Part shown: piece after piece, positions 22,453-32,764 of the stretch
Layout: each line of letters begins with the position of its first letter
How positions within the stretch are numbered: the first letter of the stretch is position 1
Notes under the pieces: generated by a model
The model's input: the letters and a program-made list of their open reading frames with translations, nothing else
What the model was told of the DNA's origin: nothing
Databases searched by the model: none
Translations under genes and position numbers: made by a program
Assembly: GCA_963576565.1 (NCBI GenBank)
Contig: OY755046.1
Coordinates: forward strand, 49,842,786-49,906,785
Source of the DNA: Aspidapion aeneum
Lineage: Eukaryota > Arthropoda > Insecta > Coleoptera > Brentidae
DNA: 64,000 nt
Direction of reading: 5' to 3'

Positions 22453-23540
22453 TCGAAATGATAATTAATAGTTTTTAGTGGGGTGGAGTCTTGTAAGGTA
22501 TTTATTTCTTACAGTAAACAGAATATTTGGAGCAAAACTTCAGCAAACGTAAAAAATCACAACCTGAAAGCCGTGATTGTTGTAACCTGAATTTCGACAC
22601 CCAAATTCATCACAGATTTTAAATGAGAGTATAAAAAACATGACGGAATTTGAAATCCAAAAAATTAAATTTATTGTAGGTTTTATCATCTTAAATTTTT
22701 TGTTTTTAAAAGGTTGTTAATATAGAAAAAGCTAAACTTTAAAAAAATTGTTGCCCACCAGAACTCCGTCACCTTTATTATTTACAAAAATAAAATAATC
22801 GGAAAGCCGTCATAGCCACACAGTCTGAATTCCGACCTTGAATTTAAAACACATTTTCAGAGAAAATGGCTCAAAAATTACGTGACGGAATTTGATCAAA
22901 TGTGATTCTGATTTAGATGTATTTTTCGCTTTTTGATAAATGTAGGTATGAAAAAAGCTGATCTGAATAGACATTGTTTTTGTTGGAAATTCCGTCCCTT
23001 CCGTCGGATTTCCTGCTCAATGCTTTTTTGTAACCCAGACCCCGCCACCACCCTTTTATTGAAAATAATCGAAAAAAGGAAGAAAATTTTGGTTAAAAAC
23101 TTATCTACGGTCATTGGTTTAGTAAAAAATACAAATATATTCGGTAATGATAAAAAATAATAAAATGGGTACGTGTAAGTGGCTTACCTTATAATAAAAT
23201 GCAACGTTCCGCTTCGACATTTGACGCACGACTAAAATAATTTTTCACGCGCAGCTTCCTTTTAAACAATACAGCAGAAGTTTGCGCACAGTGTTGACTG
23301 ATAAAAGTATTTTTTTGGAATTCCATTGAAGGATTAGCTTAATAATTCAAAACATTTCTAAAAAGTGACGGAATTTCGGTAGGTGACGGAATTCGCGTTG
23401 AGTACAGTATATTTAATATTTTTATGTCACTGATTGTCGAGCTGACTTTTGTAAACAAATGATAGGTATGATTTCTCTTTATTGAATAATTTATACTTTT
23501 GATATTTTTTTAAATTGTATTTTGTTCGGTTCGGTTCGGT
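22453..23540. other. No gene seen
   Basis: AT-rich with repeated short phrases such as GACGGAATT (22640, 22885, 23365, 23385) that may reflect an old simple repeat. Frames of 72-75 codons on opposite strands over the same bases are not credible. GGTTCGGTTCGG at 23528 is a short simple repeat. Confidence 0.4.
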
Positions 23541-23750
23541 TTTTTTTTGCCCGCTTTATTTTATCTTACAGAAAATGTAAAATACATGCAAAAACGATTG
23601 TAATCGTTTGGTATCGAAATTGAACCGATGACTTGAGTTTTAAACAAATGTGTAGCTGAGCTGATCACTTTCGATACTAAAACAAACACGCATTTGTTTT
23701 TTCGTATTTTAATATTTGTGCAAGTAAAAATAAAGCGGGAAAAAAAATAC
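23541..23750. mobile_element. ~210-bp MITE with CCCGCTTTATTTT TIRs
   Basis: TTTTTTGCCCGCTTTATTTT at the left end recurs inverted as AAAATAAAGCGGGAAAAAAA at the right end. A second internal symmetry involves GTATCGAAA and TTTCGATAC. No coding capacity. Confidence 0.65.
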
Positions 23751-23962
23751 CATTTAACAAGCAGCAAAATTAGTTTTATAGGGCAGACTAAAAAACATAT
23801 GCTTTAGTTTTTAAAAAACTCCAAAAATCCCAAATACTCATTTAAGGAATATCGTAACCTAACTTTTGCTTGTCAAAATCAGCTGGTCAACCAGTGACGT
23901 GTGCAAGAAATGAGAACCGACGATCGACAGGCCATATGGAATGCTGTTGGCATGACCATAGG

Positions 23963-24140
23963 CCCCCTCAAATTAACAAGCCCGATCCTTCTTTGAAATA
24001 CAACACTGTCGATAGCTGACATTTCCATTATTTTCTTGTCAGCCTATATTTTTTTGTTTTTGAAATAGTCAAAATTTTAGATCTGTCAGCCTTCGAAACT
24101 GTTTTCTTTCAAACTAGAAATAGGCTTGATCATTGATCAG
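23963..24140. repeat. Imperfect inverted repeat (foldback MITE)
   Basis: AACAAGCCCGATCCTTCTTTGAAAT...CGATAGCTGAC (shared pieces) on the left mirrors GTCAGCCTTCGAAACTG...AAATAGGCTTGATC on the right, around a T-rich centre. The left arm also occurs at 824-926. Ends are uncertain because it abuts the composite element at 24145. Confidence 0.5.
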
Positions 24141-24189
24141 GGCCTTAAGCCGCGTCCAGATTAATAAATTTGTGCCTTGAATTCGACAA

Positions 24190-25695
24190 AAATATTTATT
24201 TATTTATTTCTTTATTTCAACAGTATCTACAGTAAAAAGCCAAATACAGATGATTTCTTACATTAAAAAAAAAAAAGATTTTATACAATACGTCACTTAC
24301 ACTACACATGATAAATAAGAAACAAACCAAATTACAAAATTACTTATTGAATAACTGCTGCGCACTTTTAGATCTATAATTTTTTTAAATTTCTTATAGC
24401 TAACATTGTCAGTATCAACATCTGGAGCATACTTGTTAAATAAGTTGCATAAATTGTAGATAGGAGATCTTTTAAATAGATTTGTTCGTGGATAAGCTAA
24501 TTAAAACATATTTTTTGACCTTGAATTCGATTGATGGCAAAAGGAAGTTGTTCAACTATATTAGGACAGTTAACATCCCCCTTGAGAATTCTATACATGG
24601 TTGTTAGAAAAATTTTAGTTCTTCTTTGGTTTAGTGATAATCTATCAAATATTTTTAATAAGATCTTGTTGTCACAACCTTTTTGTGAATAAATCCCAAA
24701 CTTTTTAAAGTGCATGGCTTTTAAAAATTTTCGTTGAACTCCCTCAATCATACCAATCCAAATGTCATATTGGGGGACCAAATAACACTTCCATATTCCA
24801 ATAACGGCAATACCAGACTGTCAAATAAGTATATGCTTACGTCAATGTTAAAACTTTTAGTATTTCTACAAATAAACCCAGCAACTTTCTGGACACTCTT
24901 AATTTTAGAAATAATATATGATAAAAATGAAAGATTAGCATCGAAGGTTCTAGGTCTAGGTTGTCACTAATTATAATCAAATTCAATTAAGTCTTTGTTA
25001 CGACTAAAAGACAAACCAAAGCATTTACCCAAATTTAAGTTAAAACCATTTTCCTCGCAATATAGAGCTGTGTCCTGAAATTCACTTTGAAGTGTTTCAA
25101 AATCCTCCAATGAGAAAACTTCAACAAATAATTTAAAATCATCGGCAAATGCCTATGATTCCACATTTTTTACCTTAGAAATAAATAATTTTGTTGAAGG
25201 CAATAATAAAAAGAAGTGGTCCGAGATTTGACCCTTGGGGCACACCAGAAGAACTTATATAAATTGTAAACCTGCTACCTTTTAATTCCACGAACTGATA
25301 TCTTTTACTTGTGCTAGTTCACAAATACGATTGTATTAAATTAGTTAGGGATGGAGAAACATCCATTCCAGTTAGTCCATCCAAAATAGTGCTGTGACTT
25401 ACTTTATCAAAAGCCTTTTCCAAATCCGTATAAATAACATCAACTTGACTCTTTTTGTTTAAAGCCTCATGTACGTATTGAGAGAAAATTGTTAGATTTG
25501 TAAAGGTAGATCTTTTGGGTAAGAAGCCATGCTGTCTGGAAGATATTTTATTTGACACTTCTGCAAAAAGTCTGTCAAATATTATGATTTCGAAAATTTT
25601 TGAGATTACTATATATCATACTATTGTTATAGGCCGATAGTTCTCAATTTTTTGTCTAGGGCCACTTTTATGGTTGCTTTATTTACCGCGATCCA
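24190..25695 (-). pseudogene. Jockey-like LINE, 5'-truncated RT ORF and 3' UTR
   Basis: Minus-strand translation shows reverse-transcriptase blocks in order: KLRTIGL-like start (25650), SSRQHGFLPKRST, VDVIYTDLEKAFDKVSH (first catalytic aspartate), then AFADDFKLFVE near 25150 (ADD motif), NLNLGKC, and the thumb segment VLPLLEYGSVIWSPN. The 3' UTR ends in a TAAATAAATAAA-type tail at 24190. ORF2 is split by several stops and frame changes, and ORF1 and the endonuclease are absent. A shorter copy of the same family is at 16535-16903. The element inserted into the left arm of the outer TIR element. Confidence 0.85.
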
Positions 25696-26119
25696 TTTTC
25701 GTGCGTAATTAGTTTACTGATGTGGTGGTGTTTGCATTTAGCAATAATTTTTGTATGTCTCTTATTATTGTTATGTCGTAGGTAATTCAGTATTATATAA
25801 ACTGCACACTTTTTTTAACAAGAAGTTGGAGAACATGATGGCACCCAAACAATTACTATATACACAATATGTGACAAAAATACTTCAAACCATACTTTTT
25901 AAAAAAATTCAAGTCCACATTAAAACAAGCATGCGACGGTCGTTCGGCGCAATTCTCTTTGATGATGGCAGAAAAACCGACAGACCGGTGGATAGCGTGC
26001 GTTGTATCTGGCGCACAAATTTCCCTGTTTTTTTGTGCGGCGCACAGTCCACATCTATAAATATTTTGACGAACACGAACAAATTTGCGTCAAATACAAA
26101 GCACAACACACAAATTTAT

Positions 26120-27355
26120 ATGAGCATAAAGTTAGCGAAGCACCCATCGCAGATCGAATCGTGACTAGGTGGATAATTTGCCGTTAATTAGTAGTGAATT
26201 AGTTGTGGATAAATTAATTTTGTCGCTCTTATTTTTGACCCTTTTTTTGGGTGCTTCGCTAACTTCATATGAAGTTAGCGAAGCACCCTCGTAAAAATGG
26301 CTTATATCAAAATCGAATATGGTGGATAATTTGCCGCTAATTAGTCGTGAATTAGTTGTGGAAAAAATAATTTTGTCGCTCTTATTTTTGACCGTTTTTG
26401 AGGGTGCTTCGCTAACTTCATATTTTGGCACCCATCGCAAATCGAATCGCTACTAGGTGGATAATTTGCCGTTAATTAGTAGTGAATTAGTTGTGGAAAA
26501 ATTAATTTTGTCGCTCTTATTTTTTACCCTTTTTTTGGGTGCTTCGCTAACTTCATATGAAGTTAGCGAAGCACCCTCGTAAAAATAGCTTTTATCAAAA
26601 TCAAATATGGTGGATAATTTGCCGCTAATTAGTCGTGAATTAGTTGTGGAAAAATTAATTTTGGCGCTCTTATTTTTGACCCTTTTTGAAGGTGCTTCGC
26701 TAACTTCATATGAAGTTAGCGAAGCACCCTCGTAAAAATAGCTTTTATCAAAATCAAATATGGTGGATAATTTGCCGCTAATTAGTCGTGAATTAGTTGT
26801 GGAAAAATTAATTTTGGCGCTCTTATTTTTGACCCTTTTTTTGGGTGCTTCGCAAATTATCCACCATATTCGATTTTGATAAAAGCTATTTTTACGAGGG
26901 TGCTTCGCTACCTTCATATGAAGTTAGCGAAGCACCCTAAAAAACGGTCAAAAATAAGAGCGACAAAATTAATTTTTCCACAACTAATTCACGACTAATT
27001 CACGGCAAATTATCCACCTAGTAGCGATTCGATTTGCGATGGGTGCCAAAATATGAAGTTAGCGAAGCACCCTCAAAAACAGTCAAAAATAAGAGCGACA
27101 AAATTAATTTTTCCACAACTAATTCACGACTAATTAGCGGCAAATTATCCACCATATTCGATTTTGATAAAAGCCATTTTTACGAGGGTGCTTCGCTTAC
27201 TTTATATGAAGTTAGCGAAGCACCCAAAAAAAGGGTAAAAAATAAGAGCGACAAAATTAATTTTTCCACAACTAATTCACGACTAATTAACGGCAAATTA
27301 TCCACCTAGTCACGATTCGATCTGCGATAGGTGCTTCGTTAACTTCATGCTCATC
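26120..27355. mobile_element. Nested palindromic array of ~150-bp TIR units, 8-bp TSD
   Basis: The whole block is flanked by AAATTTAT direct repeats (26112-26119 and 27356-27363), and its ends read ATGAGCAT... and ...ATGCTCATC. It is built of about nine ~140-155-bp units, each bounded by GAAGTTAGCGAAGCACCC inverted repeats. Where units abut they form 38-40-bp near-perfect palindromes at 26249-26288, 26537-26576, 26691-26728, 26898-26937 and 27186-27225. Units 26120-26852 run one way and 26853-27355 the other, so the array is itself a palindrome centred near 26737. Two unit types alternate, carrying either AATCGAATCG...CTAGGTGG or TCGTAAAAATGGCT. Open frames of 90-154 codons here are the same repeat translated over and over and are not genes. 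The 8-bp duplication suggests hAT- or P-type transposition. Confidence 0.85.
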
Positions 27356-27382
27356 AAATTTATTGATCTGGACGCAGCTTTA

Positions 27383-28505
27383 TACAACTTAATAAGCTTG
27401 ATATAAAGGGGATATTTATGATCTAAATATTAAAAGTTAGAATAGCATAAGTGATGGACTTATATTTATATAGGCCATGGATATGCGCGCAACTTCTAAA
27501 AGCGTCCATTAATTTATTTGCTTTTTATTCATTACTAAGGCGGTTAGATTGAGTTATAACACCATTTCGACCTGCGATGTTCTTAGTCCGCGAGAAAATA
27601 ACAAAAATCTTTATCTTGTACCTTTTTGTTCCTTCAATAAAAATTTATGAGCACTAATGTGACGGTCATGTGGAGACAATTATTAATTATAAAATGAAAA
27701 AGTTGAAAACATATTAGATAATGATTTTGATCATAATATTTAAACAAACAATCAATTCTTACCAGGATGTTTTTTATTTCATTAAATTGGTTCAGTAGTA
27801 ATTAATTTATAGGGAAATAAATGTAGACATAGGCAAGGCAATCGAATAATATTCAAAACAATGGTTGAAACAAAAATAGTTTTTTTTTAAAATCACCAAA
27901 CAGATTTTGCTACTTGTAGCATGTTATGCGTAGCGGGAATGCAGCTTTTCCACTTATTTAAAAAACTAATTAAAACGTATTCGCAACACAAGAATAAACG
28001 AGCATCTTTGAAGGATAAAATTTAGTTTCGTCCGTCATCTTGGAAATTGAGATGACGGACAAAAAAATATATTTAGTTCAAACTCTGATTAATTCTCTGC
28101 CAAAAGCAGTTTGTCCCATTAAAATCGATTATATAGTTCAAAAGTTATAATGAAAAAAAATTGTCTGGTTTTTTTGGCCAATGGTATATGACGCAATTTT
28201 TTCCAAAAAATGACGCCTGGTTTTTTGTCATATTTACAAAAAAATTCTGCATATCGTTTTTTTCCGATAAGTACTATATATTTATAAAAAGAGTAATTTT
28301 TTTTTTTGATTCTTATTTTTTTTTTGAATTTGTCATCCAAAAGGTACTTCATTTATCAAAAATATTCGTTTTCTTCAATTTTCCAGTAGTTCTTTGTATT
28401 CCAATTTTTCTCTCATCTTGAGGCGTGTTAAACCTTCTTACAGACTTTAGTAGTAATATATTTCGCATTTCTTTGGGTATTAAGTCTGAAGCTCAGGCTC
28501 GCCCC
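27383..28505. other. No gene seen; perfect hairpin 28030-28060
   Basis: GTCCGTCATCT and AGATGACGGAC around a 9-base loop form an 11-bp perfect stem at 28030-28060. The 77-86 codon frames at 28119-28421 on opposite strands are phenylalanine- or lysine-rich translations of T or A runs. Confidence 0.5.
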
Positions 28506-28652
28506 CATGGGCGTAGTCAGGGTCTTGCTCAGGGTGGGGCAAAAAAGCAAAAAAATGTACAGTCAAATATTAATTACTAAATGAGCTAAAGCCAGGATGG
28601 GGCAGGTGACAAGCCAGGGTAAGGCAACTGCCCCACCCTGACTATGCCCATG
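28506..28652. mobile_element. 147-bp hAT-type MITE with 8-bp target duplication
   Basis: The ends CATGGGCGTAGTCAGGGT and ACCCTGACTATGCCCATG are inverted repeats (one difference). CTCGCCCC flanks both sides exactly (28498-28505 and 28653-28660). The terminus matches the CA-TGGCGTAGCCAGG style of insect hAT MITEs. Internal GGGTGGGGCA and TGCCCCACCC extend the stem. Non-coding. Confidence 0.85.
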
Positions 28653-28660
28653 CTCGCCCC

Positions 28661-29519
28661 CCAAAAAAGAACCGGGTAGTTGCGCGTCTCTATACAGACT
28701 TGATGGATACTGCCATTAAAATATTACCTTGTAGTTTTATTGCGGGTATCTCTTGAACTACAAAATGGGCGTAGACTTATACTGGCGGAAAGCTTCATAA
28801 ATCTCCTACCGCAATTCGAATTATCCCAAGAAAAACTATAAATAAGGGTATAAATAAGCAAAAGTTTTGGTCCTAAAGTGCGGACTTTTTAGCCAACTCA
28901 GCCGTTTTTCCTTGAAAAGTTTTTTAAGAAGGCGAACGTTTAAATAAAAAACATACCAGTCAAGTGCACCTCAAGATAAAGAGGGTGAGTTTCGATAGGC
29001 TTTTATATTGTTTTTATTTTCGGCAACTTCACTTCATCCTGATTGATAGCTTCTAAGGAAAGTTATGAAGTGGACAATTATTTTTTTTATTTTTAGAGAA
29101 ATAAAAAGTGATTCTCGCACATATTAAGAAAGTCACGCCTATTTTAGAATTCTTTTGAGTAATAGTCTTACTTTTAAAGATTAGAGTATGTCCATCTCAA
29201 GCCCTCACCTGCATCTTAAGGACTTGTGGGACAGAATGACTATTTTGTTTAAACCGGCCGGAAAAAAGCAAATTTTTTTTCTCATTTTTAAAAGGTCCTT
29301 TTTTAAAGCTGTCCGGTTTCAATGGGATTCGGTCTCATGTCATGTAGATAGTGATTATTTTGATAGTTTTCAAATTGAATTTATTTTAATAGGTCTGACA
29401 ATTGTATCAAAATAATTAAAATATAAAGTAAAATATTGAAAATTAACCCCAAATTTTAAAATAACTAATTATAACATATATTGGTTTTAAATAAAAAAAA
29501 TTAGGAAAAAATTTTTTCT
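28661..29519. other. No gene seen
   Basis: AT-rich. The 75-codon frame at 29188-29415 is not recognisable. The last ~30 bases (AAATTAGGAAAAAATTTTTT) recur upstream of a second tRNA-like fragment near 29850. Confidence 0.45.
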
Positions 29520-29593
29520 GTCTTCGGCCGGGACTCGAACCCGGAACCCCTTGCTCTGTACGCAAACAGTATAAGCATTGAACTACCGAAGAC
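29520..29593 (-). tRNA. tRNA-like gene or pseudogene (predicted anticodon ACA)
   Basis: Reading the minus strand, TCTTCGG pairs with CCGAAGA as a 7-bp acceptor stem. TTTGC/GCAAG forms the anticodon stem with a 7-base loop GTACAGA (U33 followed by ACA). CCGGG/CCCGG closes the T arm with loop TTCGAGT. The B box GGTTCGAGTCC fits the Pol III consensus exactly, and a T6 terminator follows within 8 bases of the 3' end. The D arm is poor: the 3' side does not pair properly with GTTC. An ACA anticodon would read the cysteine codon UGU, whereas the normal tRNA-Cys has GCA. It is therefore either a pseudogene, the head of a SINE, or a remodelled tRNA. Confidence 0.55.
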
Positions 29594-31519
29594 AACACAT
29601 AAATTTTCGGAAAACTCTTATCTATGCAGGTGCGCGGTCTCTTAATACAAGAACGAGAAATTCTCAGGGTATTTACTGGACCAAATCATCCAACTGATCT
29701 CTATATTTCTTCCCACTGTCAAAGGTATGATAACTCAAATTAGACGTAAAGAATCAATGTCTGAAAGCATGAGATTACCTTTTAGTCAATCAAATACCAA
29801 ATTGCAAATAATTCAAGGACCTAAAACTATAAACAACAAGTGAAATTAAAGAAAGAAAAATAAGAAAAAAGTTTTTCTGTCTTCGGCCGGACTCGAAGTT
29901 CAGAGTGTTTTTCAGAACAAATTATCGACCTTATAAAAACAATTTTTATCAAAAAACTACTACTACCAATGCAGATACAGACTCTGATAATACATCACAA
30001 TCAGATGATTATTTAATTATTAATTTTATTATAACTAGAAATTAATACTTAGTATGTATGTGTTTGTATTTGTGTTCGAACGGAGATGCAGTGGATGCGC
30101 GCTTAACTAGACCCAAATTCTCTGCACCATAGATGTTATGTCAAATTTTATTTACGAAATATATAAAGAGAGGACGACATGTCCCTGTAGAAATTTACAG
30201 TACACAGAATCTGTGCCTTAATTCGGTAGTGATCTTGTGGATCAATTATTGCGATCGATGCCGCCCGCACCCCGTGCTTGATGCAACCCCCGTCCACGGT
30301 TACCGTTTAGTGTTAAAGCTAGCATATATGCATAATAAATTAGTGCACTGAGACAACTTGGCGTTGTCGGTCTAAGTTTTTAGAAGTTCCATTCCATTCT
30401 AATTCTGATAGCAATAGCAACTTCGTAATCTCGAGATTAATATTTTAAATTCTACCATAAATACTTTTAAAAATATATTTTCTTGGAATTACATTTTGTC
30501 AAAACTAAAATTCTTTAAACATTTTCCGCATACTCACACACTCCACTTCCAAAGAAGACAAAGACAAACACATTGTGAAGTAAAGAAGAAAGTACATACG
30601 AAAGTTTTACTAAAACTTTTAGAAAACTTTGCTCTAGTCTTTGAACGCATGCCGAAAATAAGTTCTTAACCATCGAAGAGGAGACAAACTTTACTCTAGT
30701 TTGAATAATATGAGGCGTCTTAAGGATTTAAGATAAAATTTAAAAAATGGTAAATCTACTCTATTCGCTTAGACGCCTTTTTGCATTTTTTGTGTTAATG
30801 CAAAGTAAACTACAGAGGTTGTAAGCCCTTACCTTTGGGAATACAATTCCACTTACTGGACATCTGTCAAACTCATGCCAAATAAAATATGGCGGCTCAA
30901 AAATAATAAGCAGAAGAATTTTGAAAAATTCTCAACTCCTAACAATTTTCAACCGAACTAATTTTATTTTATTTGAATTATAGTGGACTTTTGGAAAAAA
31001 TTTTAATCACTTACGTTTTTCATATATCTGTGTCTAAAAAAAAATATATTACAAACATTTTTTTTTTGTGTTTTTTGCGGTTTAAAAAAAAATGTGCATT
31101 GACATGGACAGAAGGAGATTTATCAGTTTTTGGCATTGACAAGTTGAGTTCACAGTGGGTTTAATTTTTACCAAAACTTAAAAAGTATTCGAGTTATGCT
31201 CAAAAAACTACGAAATTGACCTAAATTTTGCTTTTTCATAAAAGTTTCGGAAGTGGAAAAAATGCTTCAAAAATTAAAAGGCCATTCTAAATAATGTAAG
31301 TTAATTTTCTATTTTTTCCAGTTTATATTATGTCAAATACGACGGTTTTAATATGGCCGACCTACGATTTTGCACCAATGTTTTCAAGACTATTTTTTAT
31401 ATCTTAGGACATGCCCTAGGAACCTAAAAAGCACATCGGTGGAAGGCAATTTAAAGCTGGACAAAAACTACTAAACCATTTTTCTCTTAAAATTACAGCT
31501 TTTGTCAAAAATATTAACA
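29594..31519. other. No protein gene; truncated second tRNA-like end near 29877-29897
   Basis: TTTTTCTGTCTTCGGCCGGACTCGAA at 29872-29897 (two short pieces) repeats the terminator, acceptor 3' strand and part of the T arm of the tRNA-like locus at 29520, then diverges. This is a local partial duplication about 360 bases away. The remaining sequence shows no gene; frames of 63-72 codons at 30133 and 30973 are unremarkable. Confidence 0.45.
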
Positions 31520-32095
31520 AAGGTGACGTCATAAATCCAAGATGGATTTTTTTTCACTTATTTTTTTTCTTACAAATTTCGCTAACTATTCGTACGTTTA
31601 TTCTTTGCAATTAATACAGTAAAGAAATTAGTTTTATATTGCAAAAGCTAAGATATAATTACACAATTTTTATTTAAAAAAAGTATATAAGGAAGTTTTA
31701 GACTACCTTAAATCGATGAGTTATGGATCACTCAATTTTAAGTCGCCTGTGACTTTATAAATCCATGACTGCGATTTTTCCATGTTTTTTCACAAACTTT
31801 GGCTTTCAACTTTTGCCACATTAACTTCACAGAAAAACTGTATAGGTTATAAATTATTTTACAATAGAACAACAGTTTAATTATTAAGCTTTATATCTCA
31901 AGAACTAAAAGAAATATTGTTATTTTTTTAAATATTAAAAAAATATATAAAAACTCAAATTGATCAAGAAAGTTTAAGACGACCCTCGGTCTATTGGGGG
32001 ATGGAACACTTAATTTTAGGTCACCAGGTGTTTGCCTCAAATTTTAGTAGGAGGGTCTGTTTGACGTCATAATCCAAGATGACGGCTTTTCAAAT
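31520..32095. repeat. Degenerate repeat units with TGACGTCATAAATCCAAGATGG
   Basis: Related blocks start at about 31524, 31749 and 32062. Each carries a version of TGACGTCATAAATCCAAG followed by a T-rich stretch and CAAACTTTGGCTT, and is preceded by sequence like ATCACTCAATTTTAAGTCGCC. The same family appears inverted at 63370-64000. It is non-coding and probably an old tandem or dispersed repeat. The TGACGTCA core is a palindrome identical to a cAMP-response element. Confidence 0.6.
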
Positions 32096-32764
32096 GTTTT
32101 TTTATAAACTTTGTCTTATAAAATGTTTTGAATTTATTTTTTTTTCGAAAAAGTTAAGCTTTAAAAAAAAAATTCTGAAAAAAATATGTTTTTCAAAATA
32201 TAGTTTTTTCAAAAAATTGCTTTTCAAAAAATATAATTTAAAAAAAAGTTATTTGAAATTTAGTTTTTTTAATAACTATTTAAAGAAAAAACGAGCATTC
32301 GAAAAGAACTTACTTTCTAAAAAATTTTGTAATCAAAATCCGCCCCAAGGTCTTGTCAAATAATAAAAAAAATTGTTTTTTATCAATGTTTCAGAAAATC
32401 TTCTTATTTGGCAAATTTTGTTAATTTTTAAAGAATTGCCCTTTATCAATGTAAAGTTTTAAATTTCTCATCATTTTAAATGTTTTTGAGTGAAATTTCA
32501 AATTAAATATTTTCTATAATCTTTGAATTAAAATTTAAACCATAAGTAGAAAGTGAAGCTAAATAAAACCGTTGAAAAAATTACATTGAAATAATTTTTA
32601 TTTAGAGCCTGTTTCGTAATATGTTTCGTTATAACACAAACAAGCAAATCCTTTAAAAATTGATTTTAGATAAATCTAGAGTCTAGGAACATACCGAAAC
32701 GTAATTTTTATAAAATAAGTACCTCCTTTGAAAATGCAGAGTTACTTAAATTTAGCCTTTTTAA
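32096..32764. other. No gene seen; A/T-run low complexity
   Basis: The 94-codon frame at 32079-32363 is a KKxxFKK translation of A and T runs and is not a gene. Nothing else recognisable. Confidence 0.5.

Larger units (their letters stand above)
24145..27382. mobile_element. Outer TIR element, split by two later insertions
   Basis: AAGCCGCGTCCAGATTAATAAATTTG at the left (two pieces, 24147-24172) is mirrored by CAAATTTAT at 26111-26119 plus TGATCTGGACGCAGCTT at 27364-27380. The right repeat was therefore cut by the 26120-27355 insertion. Symmetry continues inward: TTGAATTCGACAAAAATATTTAT at the left resembles the inverse of ATAAATATTTTGACG...TCAAATACAAAG at 26056-26100. A jockey LINE sits just inside the left repeat. 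The original element was about 500 bases and non-coding. Internal GCGCACA repeats near 26010-26045 recall hAT subterminal motifs, but the superfamily is not established. Confidence 0.6.

Noticed and set aside
26165..27309. Open frames of 91-154 codons with repeated VSEAPKKRVKNKSDKINFSTTNS
   Set aside because: These are repeat units translated in frame; the same peptide appears once per ~150-bp unit on both strands. There is no start context or domain.
26120..27355. CRISPR-like array
   Set aside because: Units are inverted pairs of 140-155 bp with TIRs and a target duplication in a eukaryotic context. There are no short direct repeats with unique spacers.
32079..32363. 94-codon lysine/phenylalanine-rich protein
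   Set aside because: Alternating A and T runs generate KKxxFKK peptides; low-complexity DNA.
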